Source of the DNA: Paenibacillus sp. oral taxon 786 str. D14
GTDB lineage: Bacteria; Bacillota; Bacilli; Paenibacillales; Paenibacillaceae
Assembly: GCF_000159955.1 (NCBI RefSeq)
Contig: NZ_GG695975.1
Location: forward strand, 34,431-77,854
Direction: 5' to 3'
Length of the DNA stretch: 43,424 nt
Part shown: piece by piece, positions 31,832 to 39,463 of the stretch
Layout: every line of letters begins with the position of its first letter
How positions within the stretch are numbered: position 1 is the stretch's first letter
Position numbers and translations under genes: made by a program
The notes under the pieces: generated by a model
Database searches by the model: none
Told to the model about the DNA's origin: nothing
The model's input: only the letters and a program-made list of their open reading frames with translations

Positions 31832-33634
31832 ATGTCAAGATTCGTAGGAACCCTTCAACCCACTTGGGACCTGGAAACGATTTTCCCGGGAGGCTCTGCC
31901 TCAAAAGCGCTGCGAGATCATCTGGATGCTCTGGAACGGGACATTGCCGCATACCAGGCGAAACTGCAAGAGCTGCAGGCCCCGTCTACTGTAGAAGAGA
32001 CCAAGGCGTTGGACAGCCTGATTGTGGATCTGCAAGCAGCAGACAGCCGTCTGTCCGAAGCCGGCAGCTTTATCGGCTGTTTGACGGCGCAAGACCAGCA
32101 CGACAAGAAAGCTCTCCAGCTTGACGCCAAAGTCACTTCGTTAAACGCTGCATTCAATAACGTGATGACTTTATTCTGGAACCTGCTCCGATTGACGAAC
32201 GATGAGGTGTGGGAAGCTTGGATGCAGCGGGAGGAAATCGCGCCGATCTCCTTCTTGCTTCGCGAGAAACGGGAGCAAGCGCGGGAGAAGCTTGCGCCGG
32301 AGCTGGAAAATCTGGTTTCCGATCTGGCAGTAGACGGTTACCACGGCTGGGGTCAGCATTATGATACGATCGTTGCCAAAGTGGGAGTCCCCTTTGAAGA
32401 GGACAATGGTGAGGTCAAAATGCTATCCGTCGGCCAAGCGGCCAACAAGCTGGATGATCCGGACCGGAACGTGCGCGAGCGCGTGTTTCCAAAATGGGAG
32501 GAGGCCTGGACCAAAGCGGAGGACTATTGTGCTGATGCGCTGAACCGCTTGGCAGGGTTCCGGATCAAATTGTACGAGAAACGCGGATGGGACGATATCC
32601 TGAAGGAACCGCTGGCCCTTAACCGGATGTCCAAAGCCACGCTGGATGCGATGTGGCAAGTGATCGTCGAGAACAAGCCGAAATTCGTCGCTTATCTGGA
32701 GCGCAAAGCCAAGCTGCTTGGGGTGGAGAAATTAAGCTGGACCGACGTGGATTCCCCGCTGGGCCAAGCCGCCGGCAAAATTACGTACGAACAGGCGGCC
32801 GAAGACATCGTCCAGCAGTTTGGCAAATTTAGCCCGAAGCTAGCGGAGTTCGCCGCCATGGCGTTTAACAAGCGCTGGATCGAGGCCGAGGACCGTCCTG
32901 GTAAACGGCCGGGGGGATTCTGTACCTCTCTGCCGCTGAGCAAGCAGACGCGGATCTTCATGACGTTTGGCGGGAACGTATCCAACGTATATACGTTGGC
33001 GCATGAGCTGGGGCACGCCTATCACCAGTACGTGATGGAGGAGCTGCCGAGATTTAGTCAGGATTACGCGATGAACGTCGCGGAGACCGCTTCGACCTTC
33101 GCGGAAATGATCCTGGCTGACGCCTTCGTCAAAAATGCGGCAGATGATCAGCAGAAAATTGTTCTGCTCGCCGATAAGGTGCAAAATTCGATCAGCTTCT
33201 TCATGAATATTCATGCCCGCTTCTTGTTTGAAACCCGGTTCTATGAGAAACGCCGGCAGGGATTTTTGGATGCCGCCGAGTTGTGTGAATTGATGGAAGA
33301 AGCACAGCGCGAAGCCTTCCAGGGGGCGCTGGGCAGCTATCACCCGCATTTCTGGGCATCCAAGCTGCATTTCTATATCACAGATGTGCCTTTCTATAAT
33401 TTCCCTTACACCTTTGGGTACATGTTCAGCACCGGAATTTATGCGCAAGCGCTGCGTGAAGGCCCAAGCTTTGCGGCGAAATATGATGCGCTGCTGCAAG
33501 ACACCGGCCGGATGACAGTGGAAGAGCTGGCTGCCAAGCATCTGGGCGTGGATTTAACGAAGCCGGATTTTTGGCGCGATGCGATGGCGGTATGTGTGGC
33601 CGACGTTGACGCTTTCTTGGAATTAACCCAATAA
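31832..33634 (+). CDS. pepF: oligoendopeptidase F-type metallopeptidase (M3 family)
   Basis: This cytosolic zinc peptidase degrades short peptides. The 600-aa product has an N-terminal helical region, then the M3 core with the HEXXH motif AHELGHAYH (His391, Glu392, His395) and the third ligand in VAETAS (Glu418). RPGGFCTSLP upstream and SYHPHFWASKLHFYI near the C-terminus are typical of the PepF family. Length is normal (about 600). The ATG is preceded by GGAAAGGAAG. A terminator follows 26 bp after the stop, and the gene looks monocistronic. Confidence 0.95.
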   Translation: MSRFVGTLQPTWDLETIFPGGSASKALRDHLDALERDIAAYQAKLQELQAPSTVEETKALDSLIVDLQAADSRLSEAGSFIGCLTAQDQHDKKALQLDAKVTSLNAAFNNVMTLFWNLLRLTNDEVWEAWMQREEIAPISFLLREKREQAREKLAPELENLVSDLAVDGYHGWGQHYDTIVAKVGVPFEEDNGEVKMLSVGQAANKLDDPDRNVRERVFPKWEEAWTKAEDYCADALNRLAGFRIKLYEKRGWDDILKEPLALNRMSKATLDAMWQVIVENKPKFVAYLERKAKLLGVEKLSWTDVDSPLGQAAGKITYEQAAEDIVQQFGKFSPKLAEFAAMAFNKRWIEAEDRPGKRPGGFCTSLPLSKQTRIFMTFGGNVSNVYTLAHELGHAYHQYVMEELPRFSQDYAMNVAETASTFAEMILADAFVKNAADDQQKIVLLADKVQNSISFFMNIHARFLFETRFYEKRRQGFLDAAELCELMEEAQREAFQGALGSYHPHFWASKLHFYITDVPFYNFPYTFGYMFSTGIYAQALREGPSFAAKYDALLQDTGRMTVEELAAKHLGVDLTKPDFWRDAMAVCVADVDAFLELTQ

Positions 33635-33659
33635 CCAACTGTATCTGCTTCACAGGTTT

Positions 33660-33684
33660 AGGTCCTCGAAAGAGGGCCTTTTTT
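33660..33684 (+). terminator. terminator of pepF
   Basis: AGGTCCTC, tetraloop GAAA and GAGGGCCT are followed by TTTTTTG. Confidence 0.9.
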
Positions 33685-33759
33685 GTTGCAGAATTTTGTC
33701 GGAAGATAGAAGAAAATATTGGACTAACAAGACATAATTAGTAAATATATAGCATAATG

Positions 33760-33788
33760 TTGATATAAAGGGAAATTTAACCTATAAT
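33760..33788 (+). promoter_or_regulatory. near-consensus sigma-A promoter
   Basis: TTGATA (33760-33765), a 17-bp spacer and TATAAT (33783-33788): five of six and six of six matches. It drives the 138-aa unknown gene at 33843 from an AT-rich region. Confidence 0.8.
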
Positions 33789-33842
33789 GTGACATAAGAC
33801 CTATACCATAGGTTGCATTCTTTGGGGGAAAGGTGGGAGAAT

Positions 33843-34259
33843 ATGCTGAAAGCCGAGCAACTATCGCTGGTTAGGCAGATCGACATGGTTTTTAAGGAAC
33901 TGGAGGAGGAGCTGTCGGGGTTAACTTCGGGTACCGTATTTCTGCAGATCCGGAATAATACCATCGGGAAGTTTGGCATCCGCCACAATCCGATTGCGGG
34001 TCGAAACGGGCAGCTTAGTGAAGAACCCTACGGACTAAATGCAGAACAGATCCACTCTTTTCGAAAAATGGCGATTGAAGCGCTGAAGTACAAGCGGTAC
34101 TGGACGCATGGCGAGATCAGCTACGAATTTGCCCTGCGCCAAGGGGCCGTAGTCGTGGATGCAATCATGGAATCGAATTATAACATGGCCAATTTGCTGA
34201 TCCAACGGTATCCGCAGAAGGAGAAAGGCGCTAGTACATACCGAAAGCTGTCTTCCTAA
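33843..34259 (+). CDS. hypothetical protein (138 aa)
   Basis: I cannot assign a family with confidence. The soluble product has an N-terminal charged helix (LSLVRQIDMVFKELEEELSG), a central beta-like stretch with VFLQIRNNTIGKFGIRHNPI (about residues 33-52), then a helical half with KMAIEALKYKRYWTHGEISY and ANLLIQRYP. Start ATG 33843 is preceded by GGTGGGAG; the frame is open to 33813 but that is too close to the predicted start of transcription. A near-consensus promoter and a terminator make it a strong single-gene unit. Confidence 0.8.
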   Translation: MLKAEQLSLVRQIDMVFKELEEELSGLTSGTVFLQIRNNTIGKFGIRHNPIAGRNGQLSEEPYGLNAEQIHSFRKMAIEALKYKRYWTHGEISYEFALRQGAVVVDAIMESNYNMANLLIQRYPQKEKGASTYRKLSS

Positions 34260-34277
34260 AGGGTTCAACATTTAAGG

Positions 34278-34312
34278 GAAACAGGCGATCTGCTAAGCAG
34301 ACCGCCTGTTTC
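34278..34312. terminator. bidirectional hairpin between the 138-aa gene and the SASP gene
   Basis: GAAACAGGCG (34278-34287) pairs with CGCCTGTTTC (34303-34312), and TCTGC/GCAGA extends the stem around TAA. T-runs are short. Confidence 0.75.
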
Positions 34313-34338
34313 TATAGAGGGTAATGGGAGGATGCAAG

Positions 34339-34566
34339 TTACAGGTTCGAACGACCCGACAATTGCTGCTCCGCCATTTGAACCAAACGTTTCGTGATAT
34401 AGCCCCCAAGAGAACCGGTTTCACGGGAAGTATAGTTCCCATAGTAACCGTCTTGCGGAATTTGTACGCCCAATTCCTGAGCTGCTTCAAATTTCAGTTG
34501 TTGCAGCGCAGCAGTTGCTTGAGGAACAATAAGGTTATTACGGCTTCCGCGGCTTTGACCTGCCAT
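34339..34566 (-). CDS. alpha/beta-type small acid-soluble spore protein
   Basis: These proteins coat and protect DNA in the dormant spore and are degraded to amino acids on germination. The 75-aa product has the two family signatures: the germination-protease region LKFEAAQELGVQI (24-36) and the DNA-binding signature TSRETGSLGGYITKRLVQ (46-63). The cleavage site reads FEAAQE where Bacillus SspA has YEIASE. ATG 34566 follows AGGAGGTGA by 5 nt. A near-perfect sigma-G promoter lies upstream, so expression should be confined to the forespore. Confidence 0.95.
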   Translation of the reverse strand: MAGQSRGSRNNLIVPQATAALQQLKFEAAQELGVQIPQDGYYGNYTSRETGSLGGYITKRLVQMAEQQLSGRSNL

Positions 34567-34596
34567 GTTTGTCACCTCCTTTGGCGTTTGTGATGT

Positions 34597-34625
34597 TAGT
34601 ATGGTTCGTAGGGTGCAAAATATGC
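34597..34625 (-). promoter_or_regulatory. sigma-G promoter of the SASP gene
   Basis: On the minus strand GCATA (34625-34621), a 17-bp spacer and CATACTA (34603-34597) fit the sigma-G consensus gHATR-N17/18-CATnnTA at every position, 31 bp before the start codon. Confidence 0.85.
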
Positions 34626-34686
34626 GGGGAGCTTCAAAGCTATGGCAGTGGTAATTATTTCTTCTCGCCGAGAAGATTTGTTATCA

Positions 34687-34714
34687 CGAAAAAAACGCCT
34701 TCCAAAGGAAGGCG
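34687..34714 (-). terminator. terminator of galM
   Basis: On the minus strand CGCCTTCC, loop TTT and GGAAGGCG are followed by TTTTTTT, 16 bp after the stop codon. Confidence 0.92.
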
Positions 34715-34730
34715 GAAATTTTGAAAAAGG

Positions 34731-35720
34731 TTAAGCTTCGTTATCATCACCGGTATTCGGATAGATCATTTCTAGGGAAAGATTTAATTCCAACGTTTGT
34801 TGCGGCGTCAATTCGATCAGCCCGGTCTCACTGGCGGGAAGGTTCAAATTTGGAGCGTCCGGCAACCAAGTGTATGGTTCAATGCAGAAGAATTGATCCG
34901 CTTCCCCCTTGGAGTAGATCACCCAAAATTTAAAATACTCAGGATCCGCTGCGTAGCGCAGGCCATAGCCGTCGTCGCGCAGCATCAACGCTTCGACCGG
35001 CTTATCTCCGATTCGCAGCATCGTATCGCAATTCACGCCTTGCAGATTCATGCCCGAGTTTAACGCATCCCATATCCCTAGCGGAGCGGTCTTTCCGGTA
35101 GGAATGTTCTCCTCGTCCAATTCGTAAAGCTCCGTCACCGGCAACTTCACTTTCCAGCGCCCAGGCTCGCCGTCAATTCGAAACCAGGTATGCAGCCCCA
35201 AACCGAAGGGGGCCGGGTTTTGACCCAGGTGCGTAATTTTGAAGGTTTGCGTTAATCTTGCCCCTTGCAGTCTGAGCGTCATTTCCAGCTTCAAGGGCTC
35301 AGGATATTGACGGATCCAATTTGGATCGTCAGAGGTTTTGAATTCCGTTGTGATGGTGCAGCCTTCGTCGTCTTCTTCGATATCGCTCACGCACCAGCTT
35401 TGCGTACGGTGCAGACCGTGGATGTGGTTGTCATTTGCCGTATTGCGATCAAATTGATATTCTTGCCCGGCATACGTGAATTTCCCTCTGCGAATGCGTC
35501 CGGGGGGAGTTAAGAGCGGGATGCCGAAATGATATGGCTTCTGCAGGTAGAAATCAAGTTCGTTCTCTTCTGGATGACGCAGCACATCGCGCTGCTGGAC
35601 ATTGTCCCATATACGAATGACGTTATTTCCTAGGCGAGGTAGCAGCGTGACTTCAAGCTCGCGGCTATGTAAGATGTACGTATCGTAACCGTTCCATTGC
35701 CCTTTGGTCACCTTTTTCAT
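34731..35720 (-). CDS. galM: aldose 1-epimerase family protein
   Basis: Aldose 1-epimerase (mutarotase) interconverts the alpha and beta anomers of hexoses. The 329-aa product has the beta-sandwich family pattern, with catalytic-type histidines His101 in NDNHIHGLHR and His177 in GLGLHTWF, and the base-region CIEPYTWLPDAPN near residue 290. AAAAGGAG precedes the ATG. No sugar-utilisation genes are adjacent, so the substrate cannot be inferred; a related family acts on glucose-6-phosphate. The terminator and the divergent trpS leader make it a single-gene unit. Confidence 0.9.
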   Translation of the reverse strand: MKKVTKGQWNGYDTYILHSRELEVTLLPRLGNNVIRIWDNVQQRDVLRHPEENELDFYLQKPYHFGIPLLTPPGRIRRGKFTYAGQEYQFDRNTANDNHIHGLHRTQSWCVSDIEEDDEGCTITTEFKTSDDPNWIRQYPEPLKLEMTLRLQGARLTQTFKITHLGQNPAPFGLGLHTWFRIDGEPGRWKVKLPVTELYELDEENIPTGKTAPLGIWDALNSGMNLQGVNCDTMLRIGDKPVEALMLRDDGYGLRYAADPEYFKFWVIYSKGEADQFFCIEPYTWLPDAPNLNLPASETGLIELTPQQTLELNLSLEMIYPNTGDDNEA

Positions 35721-35800
35721 ATCGTTGCTCCTTTTCCCACATAATCAGTTCCTTAAGCTAGACTAATCATAACACTTTTTGCGTAAGACGAAAAATAGAT

Positions 35801-35829
35801 TTGACACCACCGCTGGTGTTATTTATGAT
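35801..35829 (+). promoter_or_regulatory. promoter of the trpS T-box leader
   Basis: TTGACA (35801-35806, perfect), a 17-bp spacer and TATGAT (35824-35829). Transcription should start near 35836. Confidence 0.85.
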
Positions 35830-35835
35830 GATAGG

Positions 35836-36135
35836 CATAACGAGAAAGCGTTGATGAGGGGAAGTAAGCGAAGTTTCCGTTCTGCAGAAAGCCGGTGGTT
35901 GATGCGAACCGGTGAAGGAGCTTGTGCCGAATGGGCCTCGGAGCGCCAGGTTGAACGCAAGAGGCGGCGAGCCTGTTGTCAGTAGGCCGGCCGGGTCATC
36001 CACGTTACGGATTGGAAAGGCTGATCTTGTTGAGGCATCGCGTCTAAGCTGACCGCGAACCCCAATGCTCCAACCATCAGCAAATAAGGGTGGCACCACG
36101 GTCTCACGTCCCTTGCGGGCGTGGGGCCTTTTTGC
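35836..36135 (+). promoter_or_regulatory. tRNA-Trp-sensing T-box riboswitch
   Basis: The leader contains the hallmark T-box AAGGGTGGCACCACGG (36086-36101) just before an intrinsic terminator (36100-36133): GGTCTCACGTCCC pairs with GGGCGTGGGGCC and is followed by TTTTT. An AGTAA segment near 35864 fits the stem I AG bulge. GAATGGGCC near 35929 offers UGG (35932-35934) as the tryptophan specifier codon. In the T-box, UGGC leaves C to pair with the G discriminator base of bacterial tRNA-Trp. Uncharged tRNA-Trp would favour the antiterminator and turn on trpS. The exact stem I fold is inferred. Confidence 0.93.
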
Positions 36136-36196
36136 ATTTTACCAAAACCGGGGTCTTACTCATGCAGCATTTGAATCAAAGGGAGGAATTTTCGTC

Positions 36197-37180
36197 ATGA
36201 AGAGAGTATTATCTGGCATCCAGCCCAGCGGCAAACTGACACTAGGCAATTACATCGGGGCTATTAAGAACTTCGTGGAGCTGCAGCATGATCATGCCTG
36301 CAACTTTATGATCGTGGATTTGCACGCGATCACCGTTCCGCAGGAACCGGCAGCATTGACGGAGCAATCCGAAGCGGTTGCGGCGCTTTATCTCGCGGCC
36401 GGTATCGATCCGAATAAAGCAAATGTTTATCTGCAATCCCATGTGATGCAGCATGCCCAGCTCGGATGGCTGCTGACGACGCTCACCTCGATGGGCGAAC
36501 TTGAACGAATGACCCAATTTAAAGACAAATCGGCCGGGAAGGAATCCGTTGGGGTTGGGCTGTTCGTCTATCCTGCTTTGATGGCGGCGGACATCTTGAT
36601 TTATAACGCTGACCTGGTACCGGTTGGGGATGACCAGAAGCAGCATTTGGAATTAACCCGTGATTTAGCAGGACGGTTTAACCATCGGTTTGGCGAATAC
36701 TTTACGCTGCCGGAGCCGTACATTCCTGAGGTTGGGGCACGCATCATGTCGCTGGATGATGCCTCCAAGAAAATGAGCAAAAGCAATCCGAACCCAGGCA
36801 GCTATATCGCTTTGCTGGACACGCCGGACGAAATCCGTAAGAAGATCAGCCGGGCAACGACCGATTCCGGACGCGAAGTGAGATTCGATCCGGCGACGAA
36901 ACCGGAGATCAGCAACCTGATTACAATCTATAGCCAATGCTCGGGACTGACTATCGCAGAAGTGGAGCAGCGGTATGAAGGGCAAATGTATGGTCCGTTC
37001 AAAAAAGACTTGGCCGAAGTGGTCGTCAGTGTGCTGGAGCCGCTCCAACAGCGGTACCGTGAAATTCGCGAGTCGGGCGAGCTGCGCAGCATCTTGCGCC
37101 AAGGGGCGGAGCGCGCTTCCGAAATGGCTGAGAAAACGCTGCAGGATGTTCAGCGCCTGATGGGGTTTGTCGGAAAATAA
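36197..37180 (+). CDS. trpS: tryptophanyl-tRNA synthetase
   Basis: This class I synthetase charges tRNA-Trp. The 327-aa product has the HIGH-like motif in SGKLTLGNYIGA (residues about 11-22), VGDDQKQHLELTRDLA, and KMSKS in ASKKMSKSNP (about 192-201). I start at ATG 36197, 10 nt after GGGAGG; the open frame upstream to 36065 reads through the T-box terminator and is not protein-coding. The specifier codon and position show regulation by the T-box leader immediately upstream. Confidence 0.97.
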   Translation: MKRVLSGIQPSGKLTLGNYIGAIKNFVELQHDHACNFMIVDLHAITVPQEPAALTEQSEAVAALYLAAGIDPNKANVYLQSHVMQHAQLGWLLTTLTSMGELERMTQFKDKSAGKESVGVGLFVYPALMAADILIYNADLVPVGDDQKQHLELTRDLAGRFNHRFGEYFTLPEPYIPEVGARIMSLDDASKKMSKSNPNPGSYIALLDTPDEIRKKISRATTDSGREVRFDPATKPEISNLITIYSQCSGLTIAEVEQRYEGQMYGPFKKDLAEVVVSVLEPLQQRYREIRESGELRSILRQGAERASEMAEKTLQDVQRLMGFVGK

Positions 37181-37197
37181 ACGATATTTTGAAAGAA

Positions 37198-37221
37198 AGC
37201 CGCCGGCTGCGCCCGGCGGCT
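37198..37221 (+). terminator. hairpin after trpS
   Basis: AGCCGCCGG (37198-37206) and CCGGCGGCT (37213-37221) form a perfect 9-bp stem. The following TAATTGTG is not a good T-run, but the position 18 bp after the stop fits a terminator. Confidence 0.6.
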
Positions 37222-37267
37222 AATTGTGTCACTAAATTGTCATAGTTAATGCGCGATATTCCATCGA

Positions 37268-37297
37268 TTGTCAAACATTTCAGGGTTTTGATATGAT
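37268..37297 (+). promoter_or_regulatory. promoter of ctaB
   Basis: TTGTCA (37268-37273), an 18-bp spacer and TATGAT (37292-37297), about 110 bp before the ctaB start. Confidence 0.6.
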
Positions 37298-37318
37298 AAA
37301 GTTTATAGCGTAAGGGTA

Positions 37319-37335
37319 AAAACGTTGAACGTTTT
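37319..37335. promoter_or_regulatory. 17-bp palindrome in the ctaB leader
   Basis: AAAACGTTGAACGTTTT is a perfect 8-1-8 inverted repeat beginning about 15 bp after the predicted transcription start of ctaB. Its place fits a repressor operator. It resembles none of the Rex, Fnr or ResD sites I know. Confidence 0.45.
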
Positions 37336-37407
37336 ATGAATGATCAATAGAGGTAAACCTAAACCTAAACTGAACTTTATTTCAAATATAGGAGGAATGA
37401 ATCGCGC

Positions 37408-38346
37408 GTGGACAAACCATTAAGTGTTCAGGCTTCTTCGGAATCCGCTGCGTTGTCCGTGAGACCTACTCCTCCGGGAGAGACGGCGACTTGGAGAGAT
37501 TTTATCGCCTTAACGAAACCGGGCATTTTGCGTTCGAATCTGATTGCGGCGTTTGCCGGGTTTTGGGTGGCTTCCCGCTGGGAGCTTGATTATATTCAAT
37601 TAATTGTCATGTTGCTGGGGACGACGCTGGTGATGGCATCGTCCTGTGTCTTTAACAATTACTTCGACCGGGAGATGGATACGAAGATGGCCCGGACGAA
37701 GAATCGCGTCCTCCCCACGGGGAAGCTGGCTCCGAAGACGGTGTTATGGTATGCCGTCATCTTGGGAGTGCTGGGCCTTTCAGTGTTGTTTATTTTCTCC
37801 GGTCTGCTGGCCGGGTTGTTTGGTGCGGTAGGGATGTTTGTCTACGTGGTGGTGTATACGCTGTGGCTTAAGCGGAGCTCGACCTGGAGTACGTCGGTTG
37901 GTGCCATCTCCGGCGCCATGCCGCCTGTCATTGGCTATGTTGCGGCATCGGGACGGATCGATTTGGGAACTTGGATGCTGTTCGCCCTGTTGTTCCTCTG
38001 GCAACCGCCCCATTTCTGGGCGCTGGGGATTCGCCGTACCGAGGAATACCGGGCCGCTGGCTTCCCGCTGTTGCCGGTCGTGAAGGGCATTCCGCGCACG
38101 AAGTTGCAGATGATCCCTTATCTTGCATTGCTGATTCCGATTCCGATTTTGATGTATGCCTACGGCTATACGGGCGTTTGGTTCCTCATCATCGGCTGCC
38201 TGCTGTCGGTAGCTTGGCTGCTCATGGCACTTCAGGGATTCCGGGCTAAGGATAACGACGCTTGGGCGAAACGGGTATTTATTTTCTCAGTGAACTATTT
38301 AACGATTGCTTTAATCGTGATGATCTTGGATACGGTAAGGTTGTAA
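37408..38346 (+). CDS. ctaB: protoheme IX farnesyltransferase (heme O synthase)
   Basis: CtaB attaches a farnesyl group to heme B to make heme O, a step toward the hemes of terminal oxidases. The 312-aa membrane protein has about nine helices and the UbiA-family Asp-rich motif in NNYFDREMDTKMARTKNRVL (about residues 78-97), plus SVGAISGAMPPVIGY and WQPPHFWALGIRR. I start at GTG 37408; AGGAGG lies upstream, and the nearer ATG is out of frame. It is followed after 15 bp by a SCO-type copper chaperone, a pairing that makes sense for cytochrome oxidase assembly. Confidence 0.95.
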   Translation: MDKPLSVQASSESAALSVRPTPPGETATWRDFIALTKPGILRSNLIAAFAGFWVASRWELDYIQLIVMLLGTTLVMASSCVFNNYFDREMDTKMARTKNRVLPTGKLAPKTVLWYAVILGVLGLSVLFIFSGLLAGLFGAVGMFVYVVVYTLWLKRSSTWSTSVGAISGAMPPVIGYVAASGRIDLGTWMLFALLFLWQPPHFWALGIRRTEEYRAAGFPLLPVVKGIPRTKLQMIPYLALLIPIPILMYAYGYTGVWFLIIGCLLSVAWLLMALQGFRAKDNDAWAKRVFIFSVNYLTIALIVMILDTVRL

Positions 38347-38361
38347 TTAGGGGGATGGGGA

Positions 38362-38961
38362 ATGGCGGTTTTGAAGAAATATAAATGGACATGGATTCTG
38401 CTGGCCATCTGCGTGATTCTAGCCGGTTATCTGCTCTGGGATACGTATGCGAAGCCTAAGCTTCCGGTGATCCGTCCTGTTGCGGATTTTAGCATGGAGA
38501 ACGTAGACGGCAAGACGGTGACGCTGCAGGATACGAATGGCAAAGTCCGGCTGTTTTATTTCTTCTTTGCCAACTGCCCTGACGTTTGCCCGATCACAAC
38601 CTTTCGGCTGAGCCAAGTACAGGATATTTTGAAAGAGAAAGGCTTGTTCGGCAAAGATGCTTCGATCGTCTCGATCACGTTTGATCCGGAACGTGATACG
38701 CTGGAGAACATCAAGGCGTTTGGGGATAAATTCAAAGCGGATTATTCCGGCTGGTATTTCCTGCGCGGGGATCAGCAGAAGACGATCGACCTGGCGATGG
38801 ACTCCTTTAAAATTCTGATCGACAAGGATGCGGATGGGAATTTCGTGCATATGGATCTCATCGGTCTCGTAGACCGTAAGGGCCAACTGCGGGAAATTTA
38901 CCGGCCGGAGGCGACGCCGGATGAAATCGCTGCGGGTGTGATCAGCCTCGCCAAGGAGTAA
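38362..38961 (+). CDS. SCO1/SenC-type copper chaperone for cytochrome c oxidase
   Basis: The 199-aa protein is anchored by one N-terminal helix (WTWILLAICVILAGYLLW, 9-26) and has a thioredoxin-fold domain outside the membrane. The copper ligands are visible: Cys72 and Cys76 in NCPDVCP and His162 in FVHMDLIGLVD. SCO proteins deliver copper to, or reduce, the CuA site of cytochrome oxidase (Bacillus YpmQ/BsSco). GGGGGATGGGG precedes the ATG. It is translated from the same unit as ctaB. Confidence 0.93.
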   Translation: MAVLKKYKWTWILLAICVILAGYLLWDTYAKPKLPVIRPVADFSMENVDGKTVTLQDTNGKVRLFYFFFANCPDVCPITTFRLSQVQDILKEKGLFGKDASIVSITFDPERDTLENIKAFGDKFKADYSGWYFLRGDQQKTIDLAMDSFKILIDKDADGNFVHMDLIGLVDRKGQLREIYRPEATPDEIAAGVISLAKE

Positions 38962-38973
38962 CTCACTTCGCGA

Positions 38974-39333
38974 TCAAAACTTGTCATAGGAAGCCGGTGT
39001 TGGGGGATAGACAATGTATTCCTCCAGCCCGGCTTTTTCTAATTGGGCGATCAGGTATTCATCGGGCGTTCCTTCGACTCCGGCATATCCCCGTCTTGTA
39101 TAAATTTGCTCCGCATCGGGAAAAGCATCCCGAAGTACGCCGCGAATCCGTTTGCCGGAAGGATCGTTGTCGAGGAACAGAAACAACTCGTCATCCTTGA
39201 CCTTCTTGCGCAAGCTCTCCAGCTTCTCAGTGTTTAACGTACCAAACGTACAATAAATGCGGACTTCTTCGTCTAATAAGCGCCGCAGCTTGCTGCGGTC
39301 GTTCTTCCCTTCCACGATAATGCTAATTGGCAA
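38974..39333 (-). CDS. Toprim-domain protein (RNase M5-like)
   Basis: The 119-aa product consists of little more than a Toprim domain: SIIVEGKNDRSKLRRLL with Glu8, and LFLFLDNDPSGKRIRG with Asp55 and Asp57, the Mg2+-binding acidic set. RRGYAGVEGTPDEYL follows. This pattern is close to the N-terminal domain of RNase M5, the 5S rRNA maturase, but RNase M5 has about 185 aa and an extra C-terminal domain, so the substrate is unknown. I start at TTG 39333, with GGAGGGG about 8 nt upstream. It converges with the SCO gene, leaving only 12 bp between them. Confidence 0.85.
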   Translation of the reverse strand: MPISIIVEGKNDRSKLRRLLDEEVRIYCTFGTLNTEKLESLRKKVKDDELFLFLDNDPSGKRIRGVLRDAFPDAEQIYTRRGYAGVEGTPDEYLIAQLEKAGLEEYIVYPPTPASYDKF

Positions 39334-39463
39334 AATAAATCCCCTCCGGGCTAAAGCGTAAACCTCCAAGCTGGGGGCGTTACGCTTCTAGTTTATACCC
39401 GGGAGGGGACTTCATGCAAAACTGCTAGAAATTAGATAAGAAAATAAGGACAAGTATTATCGA

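Noticed and set aside
37352..37370. TAAACC tandem repeats in the ctaB leader
   Set aside because: Only about three imperfect copies of a 6-bp unit; too short to call a repeat element.
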